The notes: generated by a model from the sequence alone, not told the origin. A DNA stretch of 43,844 bases from Clavulina sp. PMI_390 (GCA_015039315.1 WIDE01000043.1:220119-263962); one strand, 5' to 3'; shown: positions 21,375 through 34,496, counted from the stretch's first letter. Numbers and translations are program-made.

Positions 21375-24300
21375 CTAAGACATAACCACCGCATGGAGAC
21401 CGTAAACCTCTTGCCTCACGAGGTAATAGATCTGCGACGGTGCACCTTCCAACACCACTTGGCCACGCCCCGTCTTCTTCACAGCGACCGGTTGCACCTT
21501 GACATCAGCGCCAGATGACGGCGCGCTGCACACTAACGTGCCTTCACCAGCAAACTCTGCATTCACACCCAGCGTGGCCAGACGCGCCTTGAGAATTGTT
21601 AGTTTAAGATCACCGATGATAGTCGATTGAGGGAGAGATGATGGTGCTCGGGGTGCAAGCATTTTGCTATTTGGTGGTGGAGCTGAGGATGAGGATGCGG
21701 ATGAGAGGTGGTTCGCGTTGTTGGAGATGTTGGCGAATGCGAATGTGGTGGCTGCTTCGAGGGTTGGGATGGAGGAGTCGGGTCCAATAGATATGCGACC
21801 GTGGATGTGCCCAACTTGATTGTCCTCGAACTAGCAATGAGAGGCTCGTCAGGGTACGATACAGGTGCGCGGGAAGAATGTATACGAACCCTGGACAAGT
21901 GGACATTTTCGAAGACTTCGTCCGATAGGAGGATGGAGTAGGTATTGGATTGTTGACCCACCACCAGCTGCTCGCCAGTGTGCGGATGGAAGATCTCCTT
22001 TGTCATGGTGCGAATGGATGCACAGCTAGCGACGAGAGATGCGGTGGCTTCTTCCGAGGCATGTACGATGATCTAACAATGGCAGCAAAAGAGATCCATA
22101 AGCAAGGGACGAATAGTGGATGAACCGTCGCTGGAAATACCATTTTGCGAGGGTTGACTTGGGGCACGATGGTTTTAATCGCACGCCCGTCGTTGAGACC
22201 CTCCATATCAACGTAGAATACCTGACAATTCAGGGGGACTTCCACTTCTGTGGCCACGAATTTTGATGGTGGTTCAACCTCGGGGGCCTGGAACCAAACT
22301 ATATATTAGTGTCTCACAGCGACTGCAACGATGATAAGAATAACGAGAGTTCACTTACCGGGGCCTCGACTTCCCCGCCTAGACGAATAACATCCATGGT
22401 CGGGTGGGCGCCCTTCGCCTCCTCCTCCAGCGCCTTGCCCTTGCGCATCCAAGCACCCACATCAAGGATCTCGCCGTAAGCATCAACCCTTCTTCTACGC
22501 TCCACCATGGGGAACATTCGATAACGCGTCAGACCTTCCGCTGGAGCCTCCGCAGCGGCCGCCTCGTTACTGCCTGCTGCGGCCTCCCCTCCTTCTCCAG
22601 TTGCTCCTCCTTCCCCGTCTTCAGCAGCCGTCGTGGAGGCATCGGCAGCACCTGCACCACCACCAGCAGTTCCAGTCTTGAAGAACGACGTCGCCGTACG
22701 CGCGACAGTATTGCCCCTCAGGTAGATGTCGTAGGAAACTTGCTGCGCGCGGCTCTGCGAGTCTTCCGCTGTATCCAGCATACTCCAGTCCATGCCTCCC
22801 ATACCAGGCTCGTCGATCTTCATGGCATCATCCACTTCGCGTTCATCATCATCGTCGTCGTCCGAACCGGAGCCATCAGAGCTTTCGTCGTCGCCACCTT
22901 CATCAGCTTCGAGTAGTCGCTGGGAACGCGCGAGGGCACCCTGAGCCGCCGCCTCACGTTCTTTGGCGAGTCGCTCCTGCTCGAGGTGTTCTTCCAACTC
23001 GGCACCCTCGAGCGGAACCTTGGAGTGCATCTAAAAGACATAAAAACGATAGATGGAAACAGTCGGTGAACCCAGCTCTATTTGCACCCGAGCTGGACGG
23101 TTGGTCGAGGTGAGGCTAGCCAGGAAGACGTACAGAAAGACTCAAAACTTCGCCGCGCAAGTTGACAGGCGCACCAACACTCGCGCCCTCCCCAGCTGTA
23201 CCATCCAGCCCGCTCGCCAACCGCCATCGATCATAGAGCATGCGACTCAGTGAACCCGGCTCGCCTCGCGCAGTGAGCATGACGAGATTTCCAGACATCT
23301 TTGCGAACTCGGCGAATAGCTCGCGTGAAGGCCCATGTGAGAGACTGGCAGGGACAACCAAGACGAGTTTTGGCTTCGATTTTGGGTATTCTGCGAGGAG
23401 CGCAGCGGGGCTGGTGAAGTACTCGAGATGTCTACAGGCCAAAGAAGAGAGAGATTAGCCAGACACAGATCGGTCGGGACGAGTGGACGAGTAAATGATA
23501 ATAAGATACAGTCGCATACCTAAACTTGAGCGTAGCAGTCCCAGTCTCGTCATCCTCCAGACTCGCGCTCCCTCCCATCCACTCCACCAAACTGCGCACG
23601 AGATTGACCATTTCCTTTCCTGTGCGGCTGACCAGGCAGATTGGCCACCGCAGGCGCGCAAACTGCCAATGCTGATCCACCATTAGCAAGATCTCGAGCA
23701 GGCGCGCCGAGGTGTCACATGGCATGAGCACGGACTTGCGCTTGTCCTCGAGCACGGTCGTAATGTTTTCTGTATCGCAAAAAAGGACCAAAACACTAAT
23801 TTGTCAGCCTCCACGTACAGCCGTCGAAGCACAGCCAGCCAAAAACCACGTAACGCACCCAACAAAGCAGCGTCCCGATCCCTACGCCTCGGCACGACCA
23901 TAAGCGTGCGCTCCGCATCCGTAATGAACAAATCGGGGCGCGCGAGAGGTTCAAAAATAGCATTTCCGCCTGCGGCGCCCGCGCCGCGTTTTACGAGTGC
24001 CGTGCCCTCGAGATGACGCTCCTTCATATGGTTCATGTGCACAGCGTACAGGATCGTGCCCGACGAGGCGGACCGGATCTTCCAGAGCGTCCCTCCGAGC
24101 GTGTGCCCTGCGCCATACGCGGTGATAGTAAGACCTTGACATTTGCCTGCATGGAAAAAGGAGAGAGAAAGGCGTGAAAAGGGACGAAATGTGGTCAAGG
24201 GGGCAACGAGGATGAAGTTTGGTTCAGCAAACGCATGAAGAAATCAGATCTTTTTCCTCAGGAAGACTCACCAGAGAGATGAGTAGGTTGAGAATAACGT

Positions 24301-25012
24301 AGAGTGGTTATCCCATCAAAGGCAGATGCTATCTCAGCGGACGTAGCGATCAACGGCGAAAGAGGACCTCGTGCTTTCTTCTCCTCAGAACCAGCCATCA
24401 CCACATCTGTTGAAGTAGAACCTTCAGCTTCACCCTCAACCTCAGGTTTCGGTTGCTGCTGGTCTTGGTCTTGCTGGGGAGTTGAATCGACATCCTGGCT
24501 CGCACGAATGTTCTCTGCCTCCTCATTTACGGCAATGCGCCCAAGCGCTTGGACAGGCAGCGATGCGTATACGGGTGCAGTCAGACCCCAACGCGCGTGG
24601 GCATAGGCGTAGAGACCCAGATGGGGCAAGTCTCCATGGGAGAACAACACAAGATCAATTGAAGGAGCAATACTAGACAAAAATTAAGATAGGTTTGACA
24701 TGTGGAGGGGGAATGGAGATTCATCATTAATTATCATCATCCTGCACGTCCAGAATCGATCGCACGACACCTAGACAGATTTGAGAGGTAGAAAGGAAAA
24801 GGATAGAGGGAGAAGATGAAGAACGGGATAAGAGCTAGGCACCTTTCGAGCGCGTTGCAGTATGAACTCCAGTCATAGTCCTCGGGAGTCTCTGGACACC
24901 ATTCTGGAGAACCACAATCCAGCAAGACTTTTATGTCGTCTATTTGTAGAACATAAGCTAGCGGCCGCGGGTGAGGAGACGCAGCATCGCCAGACAAGGC
25001 AGTAAATATCAT
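21375..25012 (-). CDS. CFT2: CPSF100 / Cft2, cleavage and polyadenylation factor subunit 2
   Basis: Nine exons: 25012-24843, 24672-24272, 24146-23859, 23769-23520, 23431-23134, 23030-22359, 22287-22141, 22072-21890, 21830-21375. All keep frame, giving about 954 aa. The N-terminal metallo-beta-lactamase domain has SHGDLPHLG (69-76) where active CPSF73 has HxHxDH, so metal ligands are lost as in known CPSF100. YAVHMNHMKERHLEG, a beta-CASP region, KVPLEG and RKMIIVHASEEAT are typical. The protein scaffolds the pre-mRNA 3' end cleavage complex in the nucleus. Two inserts stand out: a Gln/Glu-rich one inside the lactamase domain and an Asp-rich plus Ala/Gly-rich one in exon 6. Some donors are weak (GTTCGT, GTGCCT). 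Confidence 0.94.
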
Positions 25013-25495
25013 GACTCTGCAAACGAGGCGACAACAAGACCAAACAACGACCTCAAAGCTCTATTCACTCGCGATGCGGCCACATGCCAGGTCAGACGTG
25101 TCATCGTTAATTTATCAGTTCTAGATAGCATTAGAGCTGTCATTAATAGTACATCACAAGGTCATTGCATGATAAAGGGTCTACTATTTTGCGCGGGAAG
25201 ATGAAGTAGCGTGACGCTTTGTGGGTTAGACAATGAGCGAATGAGTGGGTGAGATTGGTGATTGAATTAGGGATGATGGGGATAAAGTATGTTATGGATA
25301 GATGCACGAGATAAGTTATGATGGGATGAACTTTCTAGTTCACTATGGCCCGAAAATAAAACGTGATGCCAATGCCGAGTCGTGTGTGAGGGGTATCGGA
25401 TTATGCGATGATTGAGGTATTGTTGAAGACGAGGACAAAGGAGCGGAAGGTTGAGAGAGTGGAATGTAGAAGGACGAGGGAAGATGCAGTTGGGT
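25013..25495. other. Intergenic, promoter of CPSF100 and 3' flank of F-box gene
   Basis: No gene or RNA is recognised. Both neighbours are on the minus strand. Confidence 0.5.
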
Positions 25496-27230
25496 TCACC
25501 GCGAGTAGAACGCGCGGCTAGCCTCGCTGAGGATGATACCGCTCGCCACAGCGGCAGCGATGCCCGCACCAGGGTGCTCCTCTACAAATTCAAGGCCACG
25601 TTGCCTCCAGCTGAATCCAACAGGAGCCATCTGCACATGCGCACCAGGCCTCCTGCTATAATCTCCAGCAGTGTTAAAGCCAGGATCGGCCACCTCCGCC
25701 CAAGCTGGTCTCACAACAGGCGGGCCCACGAAATCCACGCGCGCTGGAACAAGGGTCGTCATCCCGCTCGTGCGCGATACGCTGCGCTGGGCACCAACGA
25801 CTCTGAGGCGGTACTCGTACGACATCTCATCTGCGTCGCGGGAGTCGAGAGGGCGCACAAAGGCGACGCTCCGCAGAGTTTCTGCGATGGCGCCCATGGA
25901 CTGCACCGCTGCGCGCTCGACGACCATGACGTGGTTGATGGCCTGTGCGCTCATGTTGAAGTCTTCTTCTGCCGCATCGCTCTTGAATGCGAGCTGGAAT
26001 GCCTCAAAGTCAGCTTCAGAGAAGAGCGAGGTGGGGAGGTACAGGTGGCGGAGGCCACGGAGGTTCTCCATTGCTTTTAGAAGAGCCTGTGATAAGTCAC
26101 GAATACCAGTCAGTGACCCAACGAGTGACTCAAATAAGGAAGAAAACCCACCTGGCTCGAAATAGGGTTGTCACAGGGCGTGAACTCAGTCTCTTCACCG
26201 TGCGTCCGCCTGCGCAGATCCAAGCTCTTGATGTTGGGGAGCACCTTGCCCAGCGCACCAACGAGCTCGGCACTGCGATCAACGTTCGTCTGGACCAAGG
26301 GTTGCGCACCCTCATGGCCTTCTTGGGCGAGCTCTGCCTCAGCCTCTTCGAGGTCAGACGTCATCTTGAGGGACTCGGGCGAGTACACGAGGGCTTCGAG
26401 CTGTGGGACGTACTTGAGCGACTCGACGAGGCGCTTGTTGACAGCCTGCGAGTAGCCTCCTGACGCGTACAAGCGCAGGTACCCGAGGTTGGGCGCCGCT
26501 TGCAAGATGGGTGCAATGTCCGAAAGCATGTCGATCTCGAGTGACTTGAGACTTGGAAGGGAGATGGGGAAGTACTTGGACGCGCGAACAAGCGCTTTGC
26601 CAATGGGGATACCGTCAGTTGCGGTGTAGATGGAGCGAGAAGAGCGGATCCATGCAGAGTCTGGTCCGCTGCTGCGTGCGACACGGATGCGCAGGCTCGA
26701 GAGGTGTGACGTCGAAGAGAGGATACGGGCGAGGGAGAAGATGGTCGAGTCTGTGACCGACTGGGGAGCCTTGGAAGCGGCGCGGAAGTCGAGCAAAAAG
26801 TCGACATCCATGAATAGGTTCATTTCCCTGGATGAAAATGACGATGATCGTGAGTTCTAAGGACACGCCTGATGACATGTAAAAAACGATCAACCACTCA
26901 CTGGATGAGCTGGAGCAGCTCTTGAGGAGCCATGGAGAGCTCTCTGAGGGACTTGTCGTTGTGGATGACGACATTTCTGAATAGGAAAGGGGTGACGAGC
27001 CAATGCAGCCGCCGACAGGTTGCGGCGAGAGCAGCAAGGTTCTTGACTTCTACAACGCTGTCTGATGCGTGGTGCCTTGTGGGGATGTAGTTGATGATGT
27101 CGAGGATTAACTCATTGGGCAGGTGGAGCAGCGAAGTGCCCCTGAAAGAGAAGGCAGGGGCCGTGTCGGTAGGAGCAGTTGCTCTCGACAGAGTGAAGCG
27201 ACGGCGGTTGTTACCCAGGATGTGGTGCAT
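25496..27230 (-). CDS. F-box protein, separate lineage from cluster A-E
   Basis: Exons 27230-26902, 26827-26152 and 26086-25496 (introns of 74 and 65 bp) give 531 aa. The N-terminal F-box at about 33-90 has LLHLPNELILDIINYIP and LAALAATCRRLHWLVTPFLF. The rest has LRR-like alternation (LPSLKSLEIDML, APNLGYLRLYASGG, LPNIKSLDLRRR, MENLRGLRHLYLP). It lacks the coiled coil, the H/C-x3-C plus C-x2-C constellation and the DPDSGW box of the cluster family, and its introns are placed differently. It is likely an SCF ubiquitin ligase receptor. A Gly/Ala-rich hydrophobic patch sits near the C-terminus (GAGIAAAVASGIIL). Confidence 0.85.
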
Positions 27231-30200
27231 GCAGGTGTTATTATTCTATTAAGTGCTGCGAGGCTGTTGTGTTTCGTAGGCTGGGCGATGCCGACTGCAG
27301 TAAGGCAGGCAGAAGAAAGTAACGAAGAGGGATGGGAAACTTGGTGAGCCCCATGCAGAAGTCGAGGTATATGTATGACTGGGGAAGAACGAAAGATGGA
27401 AAGATGGAAGCAATCTCCATCAATTGACGCAACCGACGCCAACGGATGAGGGCTACGGAATAGAATGATCCCATCTCCGCGGGCAGGCTCGTAGGCCTTA
27501 GTCGAGGGATGCTACTTGTCATATAGATTGGGATTCAAATCGATTAGAATGAGAATGACCAACCATATGGAGGACTAAATTCAGTCGATAGGGGAGAGAA
27601 TGAAAACAGATCCCTGATGGACCGTGGGGGTCGACGACCATCGGGGCAGCGAAAGCACAGGACATGCGCTATAGACAGTCCATTTCAAGGTTGAGCCCCG
27701 CCGCAAACGGAGACGTTCACAACTGAACTCTGTGACGAGAAATGAAAAATGAATGGCAGATGATCGCTCGAGGCAATTTGGAGATGACTGGTCGATCCCA
27801 TCTCTATACGTTTTGTCCACTTTTGGACAAGAGAGCCGCTGCTCATGAAAGTTCAGATGACAGCGGACCGTTCCGGCGGGTCCGCTACCTTATGTGCATC
27901 CATCACTGGAATACCTATCCAAACCCCCACTATCACCAAAAAAAGACAACAATATCCAAGCACCGGGAAATCCTCTAGAAGCATAGAATATACGTCTCCT
28001 TCATACGATGTCGCGGCAGGAGAACGATTAGCGCCCCCGTCGTAAAAGGGAGATTCGTCAAGTTCCCTTCACATCATGTGGGTGTGACACGGATCTAAAG
28101 GAATGCGTATTGAGTCGGTGGAACTTGCGGCGGTTGTATTGGGATCCTTTCAGTGACTAATGCTCCCTGATCGGACTGATCCCGAGGCCTGCCGAATTTA
28201 TCGCTTCCCTGCAACGCGCGAGAGTCAGTCTCTGAGGAGAAAGCAGACAGGAGACGGAGATCTAACGAGTGAGGGAAAGCTATCTCCGTGTCTCGACGGG
28301 TATCTAGGATTCACGGCATCTCGGGAACACGTCCTCCATGAGCTGCACTCTCAGAAAATCTGCCTCACTCTGTGGTCGTCATGATCATGCGACTTGCTTG
28401 GAGCAAGCTTACACCACCCGAAACCGCCGCCGCTGAATGTCAACGTCATCTTGTGCGGCATACCTTCCGAATCCTGTACCCTTGGCTTTTCCCCAACCAA
28501 TTCATATCTGGTCTCGTTTCATCTGTTCTATTGTGGTGGATCTGCCGCTTGCTGCTGAGACGTGTGTTCCATGCTTACATGGATGATCGAATCCGAGGGA
28601 TGACAGATAGCTCCATACAAAATTACTTATTGCGAAAGATCTCTCCTCCAAGATGAATGAACCTCGAGTCGAGTAGCGCTAGCCTACTCTATCTGGGTGT
28701 CATCTTGTTCATTCGACTGACTGTCTCCGCCTGCACTGGCGCGCAGCAGCACCCGAATCAACGCTGAAGCCGTACCGCCCATGACATATATACATATGTC
28801 GAACGGAGGACTTCTGGGCGGGAGTGACAAAGTGAGGAGTACATGCCATTCATCCCAGTTGTTCGCTTAAACTAATACGACTATGTTCAGCTGTACTCTG
28901 GCACTGTGCCTTGACAGCCTTCGACCACGCCGCCGGATCATTGTCACCAGCATCCTCATCATCATCCGTCTCGTGGCGCCAAATTTAGGAACTGATCAGG
29001 ATGAATGACTTTATGTGCAGTATACGATGGACGACCTCGACTGTCCCAGGGAATTGGCAGCGCACAACGAAGGACCCGCCTCTCACCTACTTTGTTCTCT
29101 ACGATACACACAAGATCCAGAGGTGTTACTACCAATGCGTGTTATCTCAGTATTTCCCACTGCCGTTAGCACTATCGTCCTTGGTATAGGAGTATGGGTG
29201 GACCAGTGAAACGTTTTTCCTTCACGCATGAGCTAGGACATTCGCCTTAACGTTGCTCCTTGGCACACGCCTTGGTAGCTCTTGCGTTGGGCGGCTCAAG
29301 ATTCTATCTCGTAATGATATAATCTTGCAACGGGACTGACTCTAAGTCATGCGCGAGCCTGCGTGTCCAGACGGCCGCGGGGGAAAACGCGCGCCCCGAT
29401 CCTAGACCACGCATTGACGCATCGACGTCCTTCCAGGAAGTATGATCATATTCATATATGCATAAGCTTAAGCAAGCGATCGTAGTTCCCTGGAACCTGC
29501 GCGCGGGAAGAGGCTCTCCATTCAAATTAGGCCCTAACTGCTATGGTCCTAGGATTTAGACGGAGTCCGTCTGCGCGCGTCGCATACAGTTATAGTGTTC
29601 CGATTGTTACAGCGTGGCTAACTGACTTGTGTAATTACAAGGGAAGTATACATGGTTCGTGGCATATGTATGTCAGAATGTTGGAAGGAAGCATAGTGAC
29701 GTACCACGCAGGATCAAGTCGATGACGGACGCTCTTGATATCGAAGGCCAGGCCACGACGGACGGGTCGCAGGCATGCGATATGACGGCTCCACGATCGC
29801 TAAATGAAACTCTCATTCATATTAGTCTATGACTCAGACCTAGTTGCGATGTCATTGTCACGAGCCTCCATTCATTCATTTGTCAACGAGCAAGGCTCGA
29901 CCAAGCAAGCCACCAGCCCAAAGTATGAGTGACGATGCAAAAAGTGGGGAATGTCTACCTCAAACCGAACCCAACCGCGACTTAGCTCCGCTCGCCGCTA
30001 TAGTCATGGTGGAAGAAAGAGCCGAAAACATCGTATCGCATCAAGAGTTGTTCCGTGGCCACACTGTGTAATCACTGGACCCTCAAGCCGTGTCCTGATC
30101 CCTGGACATGGCTGTAGGCCTCATCACGAGAGGAACAATCTTGGCAATATTTCCTCTCATTATCCACACCGAAAGCCCTGTTCGTGGCATGTCCACGTCC

Positions 30201-30891
30201 ATGGCACAGTGTGTTGCACACTCTCGTCGTCGTCAGTATACCATTAGAATTTACCTTTCACTATTAACCTCTCTGCTGCCGTCACAGCCGTCCTGTCCAC
30301 TAACGCCAGCTCCCCTTCACCCAATCATACCACCAAGCCCTTGTCAATCAAAACGTAGCTGTGGGCACTATTTATACTTCGATGCGGGCCATGTGGATGG
30401 CGAGGGCCCACCCTCCTCGCTTCCACTCGTCTGACAATAGACAACTCACAACCCCATTCCTCTCCCGATCCGAGCCCGTAACACTTTCCCCGTTAGTCAT
30501 CTTAGTGAATGGGCCCACACTACTAAAGGATGCTCATCACCGCTGCCGATAAATTGCTCCGATCGTAGAGTGAGGTAAACGTATCTACATTCCTTCAAAC
30601 GGCAGGAATAGCACTCCGCTGAAGATAGTTGCGGCTGCAAAGGTAGAGCTCCTAGACCTGATCCTCCTTTTTAGGCCATTGAATCGGCAACTATGAGTAA
30701 TATGTGTACTCGGGTTCCATCATCGGCTCGCGTTTTCCTCCCAAGAATCGCACGTTCCATTTGTCCATGGAGGACGTCCCATGAGTATCAATGCGATTGG
30801 CTTGGGAGGCCTTTTCAACCCCGAACCAAAAAGCAGAGCCAGTCCAAGAACGATCGATACTGAACTCCATATGATAGCGATAGCAGTGGCA
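27231..30891. other. 3.7 kb gene-poor region
   Basis: No frame shows a recognisable domain or a convincing exon chain. The open frame at 28372-28656 (+) has a hydrophobic stretch (FISGLVSSVLLWWICRLLL) but no start context or homology I know. No terminal repeats, transposase or tRNA were found. Confidence 0.4.
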
Positions 30892-32480
30892 TCAAACAGC
30901 ACCTCTTGCGATGGGTTGATAGCCTTTCTCACTGTAATGAAGCCATGCAGGGGGGCTTGGTGCAAGTGGCGATGGAGCATCGGGAAATATTTGGGTCAAA
31001 CGGAGTAAAACACCATAGCCCGAGGGACGGGAGTTTGGTTTGTCTGTCCACATTTCGCCCAGCAACTCCCACAGAGAGCGTGTTTGGGCTTGGGTTAGCG
31101 TTACACAAACGGTACCCAACTCTGGTCGATGCCCCTTTCGGTATCGAGCAGCGGCCTTAAAGTCACTTCGGATCCCAGAGAAAGGTATCTTACCACTCCA
31201 AGTGTTATAAAAAGTCATTCCAAGGGAGAATATATCGCTCTCAGGGCTGGTGCGGAAGCGTCCCATCCAGTTCCCAGATAGTTCTGGAGCCAAGAATCGG
31301 AGCCTCCCAGCTTCTCGCAAGATAGTCCGTGTTCGGGTGATCTCGTGGCGAATGCGGCTGAGTCCAAAATCACACAGTTGTGGGTTCCCATCAGCGTCCA
31401 AGAGAACATTTCCCTGAGTGTAGGTGATCTAGTGTTTAGACAGTATAAAGCTGAAGTCGACGCTGAAAGACATACAGGGTGTAGATCACCATGAAGAATA
31501 GGTGGTTGTCGAGTGTGTAGATACACAACTGCGCGACTGGTACCAATAAGCTAGGTAATACACTCATGAGCCGATGGTCATAGGTCATAAGAAATGTGGA
31601 ACGGACTATGCGCCTGAATTTTTCTAGGTCAATTGTTTGTGATCTCGAAAGAAGGCTTTGGAGTGAACCATGTTCCATAAGAGGTAAGATCATCATGGGA
31701 GGAGAGCCAGCCTCCTTGTGAAATACCCCCAGGAACGGGAGTATATTTGGATGATCAAGTTGTGAATGTGTGATGGCCTCCCGGTGCACCAGCTATGCAA
31801 AGATTTAGCAATTAGCAGGTTCCCAAGAGTCTGCACACACCCGGATCACTTTTCTCCCTGCAGGCGAGTTCCATTCACTAGGAGGCATGACTACTTCTCG
31901 TACAACCACAGTACGAGAGCTGCCTTGATCCACGAATCGCCCACGATACAGTGTGGCTTCACCTCCTTTCCCGATCACATGATCTTTGTTGAAGACGACA
32001 TTCTTTAGGGCAAATGATGGGGGGACGGCACGAAATAGGTAACAGAGATCTTGAAGAAGCCTCAGGGTTTCGGGGTGTCTCAAAGAGTCGGGATCCTGGG
32101 TTCGGAGGTCCTAGGGCACACGGAAGCCATCAGCAATAGACAATCATGGATCTTAATGACGAATTTAAGAGATATACATCATCGACCCTACGCAATAACT
32201 CCAGGGTCTCATCACGAGGCAAGTTGTTGTGGAGATTAGGAATAGAGAACCTTGCAACCATTGAAGGTGATATCATTGGAATATCTTCATTATCGCTGAG
32301 GGAATCATCGCTCTCTGACTCTTCCGCGAGTAAGTCTGAGCTCGTGCCATCTGTGTGGTTAACTGGTACCACAGGCTCGAACTCTGCGCGCCTCTCATGA
32401 AGGGAATGTTGTCCGGGCTCGCTATGGTCCCCGATCGGTTCCTCATTCGGGTTATGGATCAATTCGGACGCCAGTGACAT
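30892..32480 (-). CDS. TKL-type protein kinase lacking the beta-3 lysine
   Basis: Exons 32480-32178, 32110-31841, 31792-31607, 31550-31476 and 31413-30892 (introns 56-67 bp, all phase 0) give about 451 aa. An acidic Ser-rich N-terminus is followed by a kinase domain. It has the glycine loop VIGKGGEA (146-153), an alpha-C Glu in HREAITHSQLDHPNILPFLG, a catalytic loop HGDLHPGNVLL (H273, D275, N280), DFG (D293), APE within LRFLAPELSG, and SDIFSLGMTFY. At the beta-3 position the usual VAVK reads VVVR (R172). Activity may thus be reduced, or ATP may be held differently. Expansions of such kinases are common in Agaricomycetes. A 73 bp alternative intron near the end would swap the C-terminus. Confidence 0.85.
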
Positions 32481-32772
32481 AGTACAAAGATTGGCGACGA
32501 CGCAGCCTAAGATTCTGAATCAGATTGTCGACCGCAGGTTCCAACAGTGCAGGTAAGGGTGCCAAGGCAGGAGGTTTCAGTGCTTCGTGGTAGTCTCGGA
32601 TTGTGGCGGTCAAGGATTGACGATCGATTGACGGGAGCGAGGTGGCTGTGATAGGAGACTGGCGACGTCCGGGGTTTCTCCGCGAACATCAGGAAATATT
32701 TTGGTTCGATGCGAGGCAAACACAACACAGTGAGTCATGTGCGCTGGGGCTCAGACGGAAGGTAAGAGAGGC

Positions 32773-32777
32773 AAAAA
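32773..32777 (-). terminator. Pol III terminator of tRNA-Arg
   Basis: Five T residues on the minus strand begin two bases after the tRNA discriminator. Confidence 0.7.
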
Positions 32778-32779
32778 GA

Positions 32780-32858
32780 GGGCGATGCCGGGTTCGAACC
32801 GACCCCAACAGCTATCCATCGTCGAAGACTGATGTGCTAACCACTACACTAATCGCCC
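32780..32858 (-). tRNA. tRNA-Arg (anticodon UCG) with 8 nt intron
   Basis: Read on the minus strand: a 7 bp acceptor stem (GGGCGAT with ATCGCCC), D stem GTGT/GCAC, A box TAGTGTAGTGG, a T arm with five pairs around TTCGAAC (B box GGTTCGAACCC), and a TTTTT terminator just downstream. The anticodon loop becomes CTTCGAA if eight bases (CGATGGAT) are removed after position 37, the canonical intron site. The anticodon stem then pairs CAGT with GCTG, with a T-T mismatch at 27-43. The mature length is 71 nt plus discriminator. Confidence 0.85.
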
Positions 32859-34496
32859 ACCACTTGTCAGGAGTCCACACTATCCTCTGACAATTCTTTC
32901 ATGGCGCTGAACGAAGAAATAACCCTGGATTTGCCCGAACCATCGGGGATAACTTCCTTCTACCTACACCGATAGGGAATAGCTGCTGAACGCTTCCTTG
33001 CAATAAGAATGCAAGCACATCCATCCACCGCGAATCATCTCATGAACGCCCCTCAGTTGCCGCCGCCGCCGCCACTAGATAAATTAGAGCAAGACCCTGC
33101 ACTGTCACCGCCAATAATGTACCTAGCCATATTGCATGTGATTATTATTCCACACACGTTTTCCAGAGACCATAAAAGCACTACATTGTTAATACGACAC
33201 ACACAAGATATGAATCAGGGACGCATCCCCATCCCGTCCGATCTCGACTGGTGGAGAGGGAAAGAGAGAGAAAATTACACGGAAAAAGCACAACGAGGAA
33301 TTTGAAATGTGGAGCTGGGTTGGGGTGGGGACAGATAAAGAGAGTGAGTGGAAATGAAGAGGAGGAACAAGGAACAAGCGACGCGGCTCTGAATATCTGA
33401 ATGAGAACAGAGTAGACGCGTGCGATCGATAGTGATGATAATGATGAGTGTGCGCTGCGCTCGATAGATGAGCGCGCGCAAAGTGACAGTACCAAGTAAA
33501 GTGAGTAATCACAAAATGAGTAAGCAGCATGCCAAGCCTATGTATGGGAAATGAGAAGGGACTGGAGTGGAGTGGGAAGGACTGAAGGAAGGGAAGGTGG
33601 GTGTGACGGAGAGAGGCAGACGGACACGGACACGCTCGAGCATGACACATTTACATGTACATGCAGAATAATGCGAGCGATGAATTAGCTAGCTCGGATG
33701 ATACGAGAGAGAGAAACTGGCACAGAGGCAGATAGAAAAGGACATTCGGGAGCGGAAAACTGGACACACCAAAACACACAAGGAGACGCACGAGAGGGCA
33801 ACGAGCAACACGAGATCAAGAGACAGGCGGACAGTGGGCGCATAGTAGTAGAGATTAAGTGGGTGGAGATGATAGAGCAAGAGTGATGGGTGGGGCGTAA
33901 TAGGAAACAACACATTAGTGATAGTATATTTACCAAGAAAGAAAGAAAAACGAGGACACAAAGAGAGATAGATCAAGCAAGCCCTGAAGCAAAAAAGCCA
34001 ACAAACAAATCGAGCAGCCAAATCGGATCAATAGTAGCAGCAGCAGCGTGGAAATCGACGACAGTCATGGGTTGAACCATTGAGTGAAGGAATGGGAGAG
34101 TGAATGAATAAGTGAATGATGGGGGAGGCGAGCAGGCATGGATGGATGGATAGGGATGATTTGTGCATTCAAAACGAGGAAGCAAGCGAGGGAGGAAGAG
34201 AGGAAGATCAGACAAACTATTGTTGAGCATAGAGATTGTTCCAGACCGAACGACGTAACAATAGACAGCATGAAGTGAACAAGCGGAATGGTCGATCGCC
34301 TGTCAACTGGGCCTAGCCAGTCGGTGGGGTCCGTCGGTCGGTCATTCGGTCGTTCGGAGCGATCTCCCATTGGTCTCTTTTTCCTTCGTAAACAATCAGC
34401 AGCAGCAACAGAAAAAGCCATCGTCAAAATGAGTGTCTTCGTTGGATGTCATGGCAGTAGACACCCTTGTTTTTTTCGTTCGTGTGCGTACGGGTG
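32859..34496. other. Intergenic, strongly purine-rich on the plus strand
   Basis: Positions 33240-33970 are dominated by GA/GGA-type low complexity on the plus strand (CT on the minus). That pattern explains the several overlapping open frames there. No gene is recognised. The right part should be the 3' UTR of the minus-strand gene 34497-36449. Confidence 0.5.

Noticed and set aside
28885..28900. Sequence similar to part of a phage T7 promoter (TAATACGACTAT)
   Set aside because: It is only a partial match and chance is likely in a nuclear genome.
33189..33650. Overlapping His/Ser/Leu-rich minus-strand frames
   Set aside because: The purine-rich tract lacks stop codons on the CT strand. No start context or domain is present.
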